A DNA stretch of 6,788 nucleotides, taken from positions 1-6,788 of the forward strand of contig JAFAPJ010000544.1 in assembly GCA_019247255.1 (NCBI GenBank), read 5' to 3'. The notes under the pieces were generated by a model, which was given only the letters and a program-made list of their open reading frames with translations, had not been told where the DNA came from and ran no database searches. Position 1 is the stretch's first letter. Every line of letters starts with the position of its first letter. The stretch is from Methylobacteriaceae bacterium. Its GTDB lineage: Bacteria; Pseudomonadota; Alphaproteobacteria; Rhizobiales; Beijerinckiaceae. The position numbers were made by a program, and so were the translations under genes. Positions 6,442 through 6,788 of the stretch are shown in pieces.

Positions 6442-6788
6442 TCACATGCCCTGGTAGTTCGGACCTCCGCCGCCTTCGGGCGGCACCCAGTTGATGTTCT
6501 GGTTCGGATCCTTGATGTCGCAAGTTTTGCAGTGGACGCAATTCTGCGCGTTGATCACATAGCGCGAGGCCCCGCCCTCCTCGATCCACTCGTAGACGCC
6601 GGCCGGGCAGTATCGTGCCGAGGGCCCGCCGAAGACGTCGTGCTCGAAGCGTCGCTGCAGCTCCATATCCCGGACCTGGAGGTGGACCGGCTGGTCCTCC
6701 TCGTGGTTCGTGTTCGACAGGTAGACGGACGAGAGCCGGTCGAAGGTCAGCACGCCGTCCGGCTTCGGATAGGTGATCGGCTTCACCT
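6442..6788 (-). CDS. Electron transfer flavoprotein-ubiquinone oxidoreductase, C-terminal part (partial)
   Basis: C-terminal 114 complete residues of ETF-QO; the rest of the gene lies beyond the right window edge. The full enzyme is an FAD and 4Fe-4S membrane-associated protein that passes electrons from reduced ETF (fatty-acid, amino-acid and one-carbon dehydrogenations) to ubiquinone at the inner membrane. The cluster-binding domain is clear: Cys60 in [11 protein letters not shown], then Cys83, Cys86 and Cys89 in [19 protein letters not shown] (numbered from the first complete codon at 6786). The ending [14 protein letters not shown] is the typical ETF-QO C-terminus. All four cluster ligands are present, so this end looks intact. 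There is no start codon in the window; the first complete codon is GTG, an internal Val. The LysM gene follows downstream on the same strand. Confidence 0.97.
   Translation of the reverse strand, partial: VKPITYPKPDGVLTFDRLSSVYLSNTNHEEDQPVHLQVRDMELQRRFEHDVFGGPSARYCPAGVYEWIEEGGASRYVINAQNCVHCKTCDIKDPNQNINWVPPEGGGGPNYQGM

Noticed and set aside
1..6788. Tandem repeats, CRISPR array, transposase or tRNA signatures suggesting an accessory or mobile region
   Set aside because: None was seen on either strand; gene families, orientation and composition look like uniform core chromosome.

Overview
The window is high-GC chromosomal DNA from an alphaproteobacterium, most likely a Rhizobiales member near Methylobacterium. 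This rests on strong GC bias at third codon positions, the families present, and the alphaproteobacterial style of the uracil-DNA glycosylase and TPR proteins. Species identity is inferred and was not tested by any search. I see no tRNA or rRNA gene, CRISPR array, insertion sequence, prophage gene or attachment site.

Layout from left to right. (1) Bases 1-659, minus strand: C-terminally cut gene for a YpfJ-type membrane-anchored zinc metallopeptidase. (2) Bases 710-1612, minus: a family 4-like uracil-DNA glycosylase, 50 bp upstream of the peptidase gene and probably co-transcribed with it. (3) Bases 1613-1764: a 152-bp divergent intergenic region. (4) Bases 1765-3276, plus: a beta-lactamase-fold serine hydrolase/esterase whose reading frame runs about 250 bp into the 3' end of ispE on the other strand. 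(5) Bases 3023-3880, minus: ispE, of the MEP isoprenoid pathway. (6) Bases 3938-5749, minus: a secreted TPR-repeat protein of 603 residues. (7) Bases 5895-6347, minus: a small BON-LysM protein resembling E. coli Kbp/YgaU. (8) Bases 6442-6788, minus: the C-terminal iron-sulfur end of ETF-ubiquinone oxidoreductase, cut by the window edge.

The ETF-QO, LysM, TPR and ispE genes all read leftwards. The gaps between them are 97, 145 and 57 bp and each holds an inverted repeat, so they may form more than one transcription unit. The TPR and ispE genes, 57 bp apart, are the most likely pair to share a transcript. Functions are housekeeping: respiratory electron entry, envelope maintenance, isoprenoid precursor synthesis and DNA repair.

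The window reads as ordinary core genome, and I found no convincing new system. The points most worth checking are the apparent stop-codon loss and antisense tail of the serine hydrolase, the absence of two of the four cluster cysteines in the uracil-DNA glycosylase, and a nested inverted repeat just upstream of the TPR gene.
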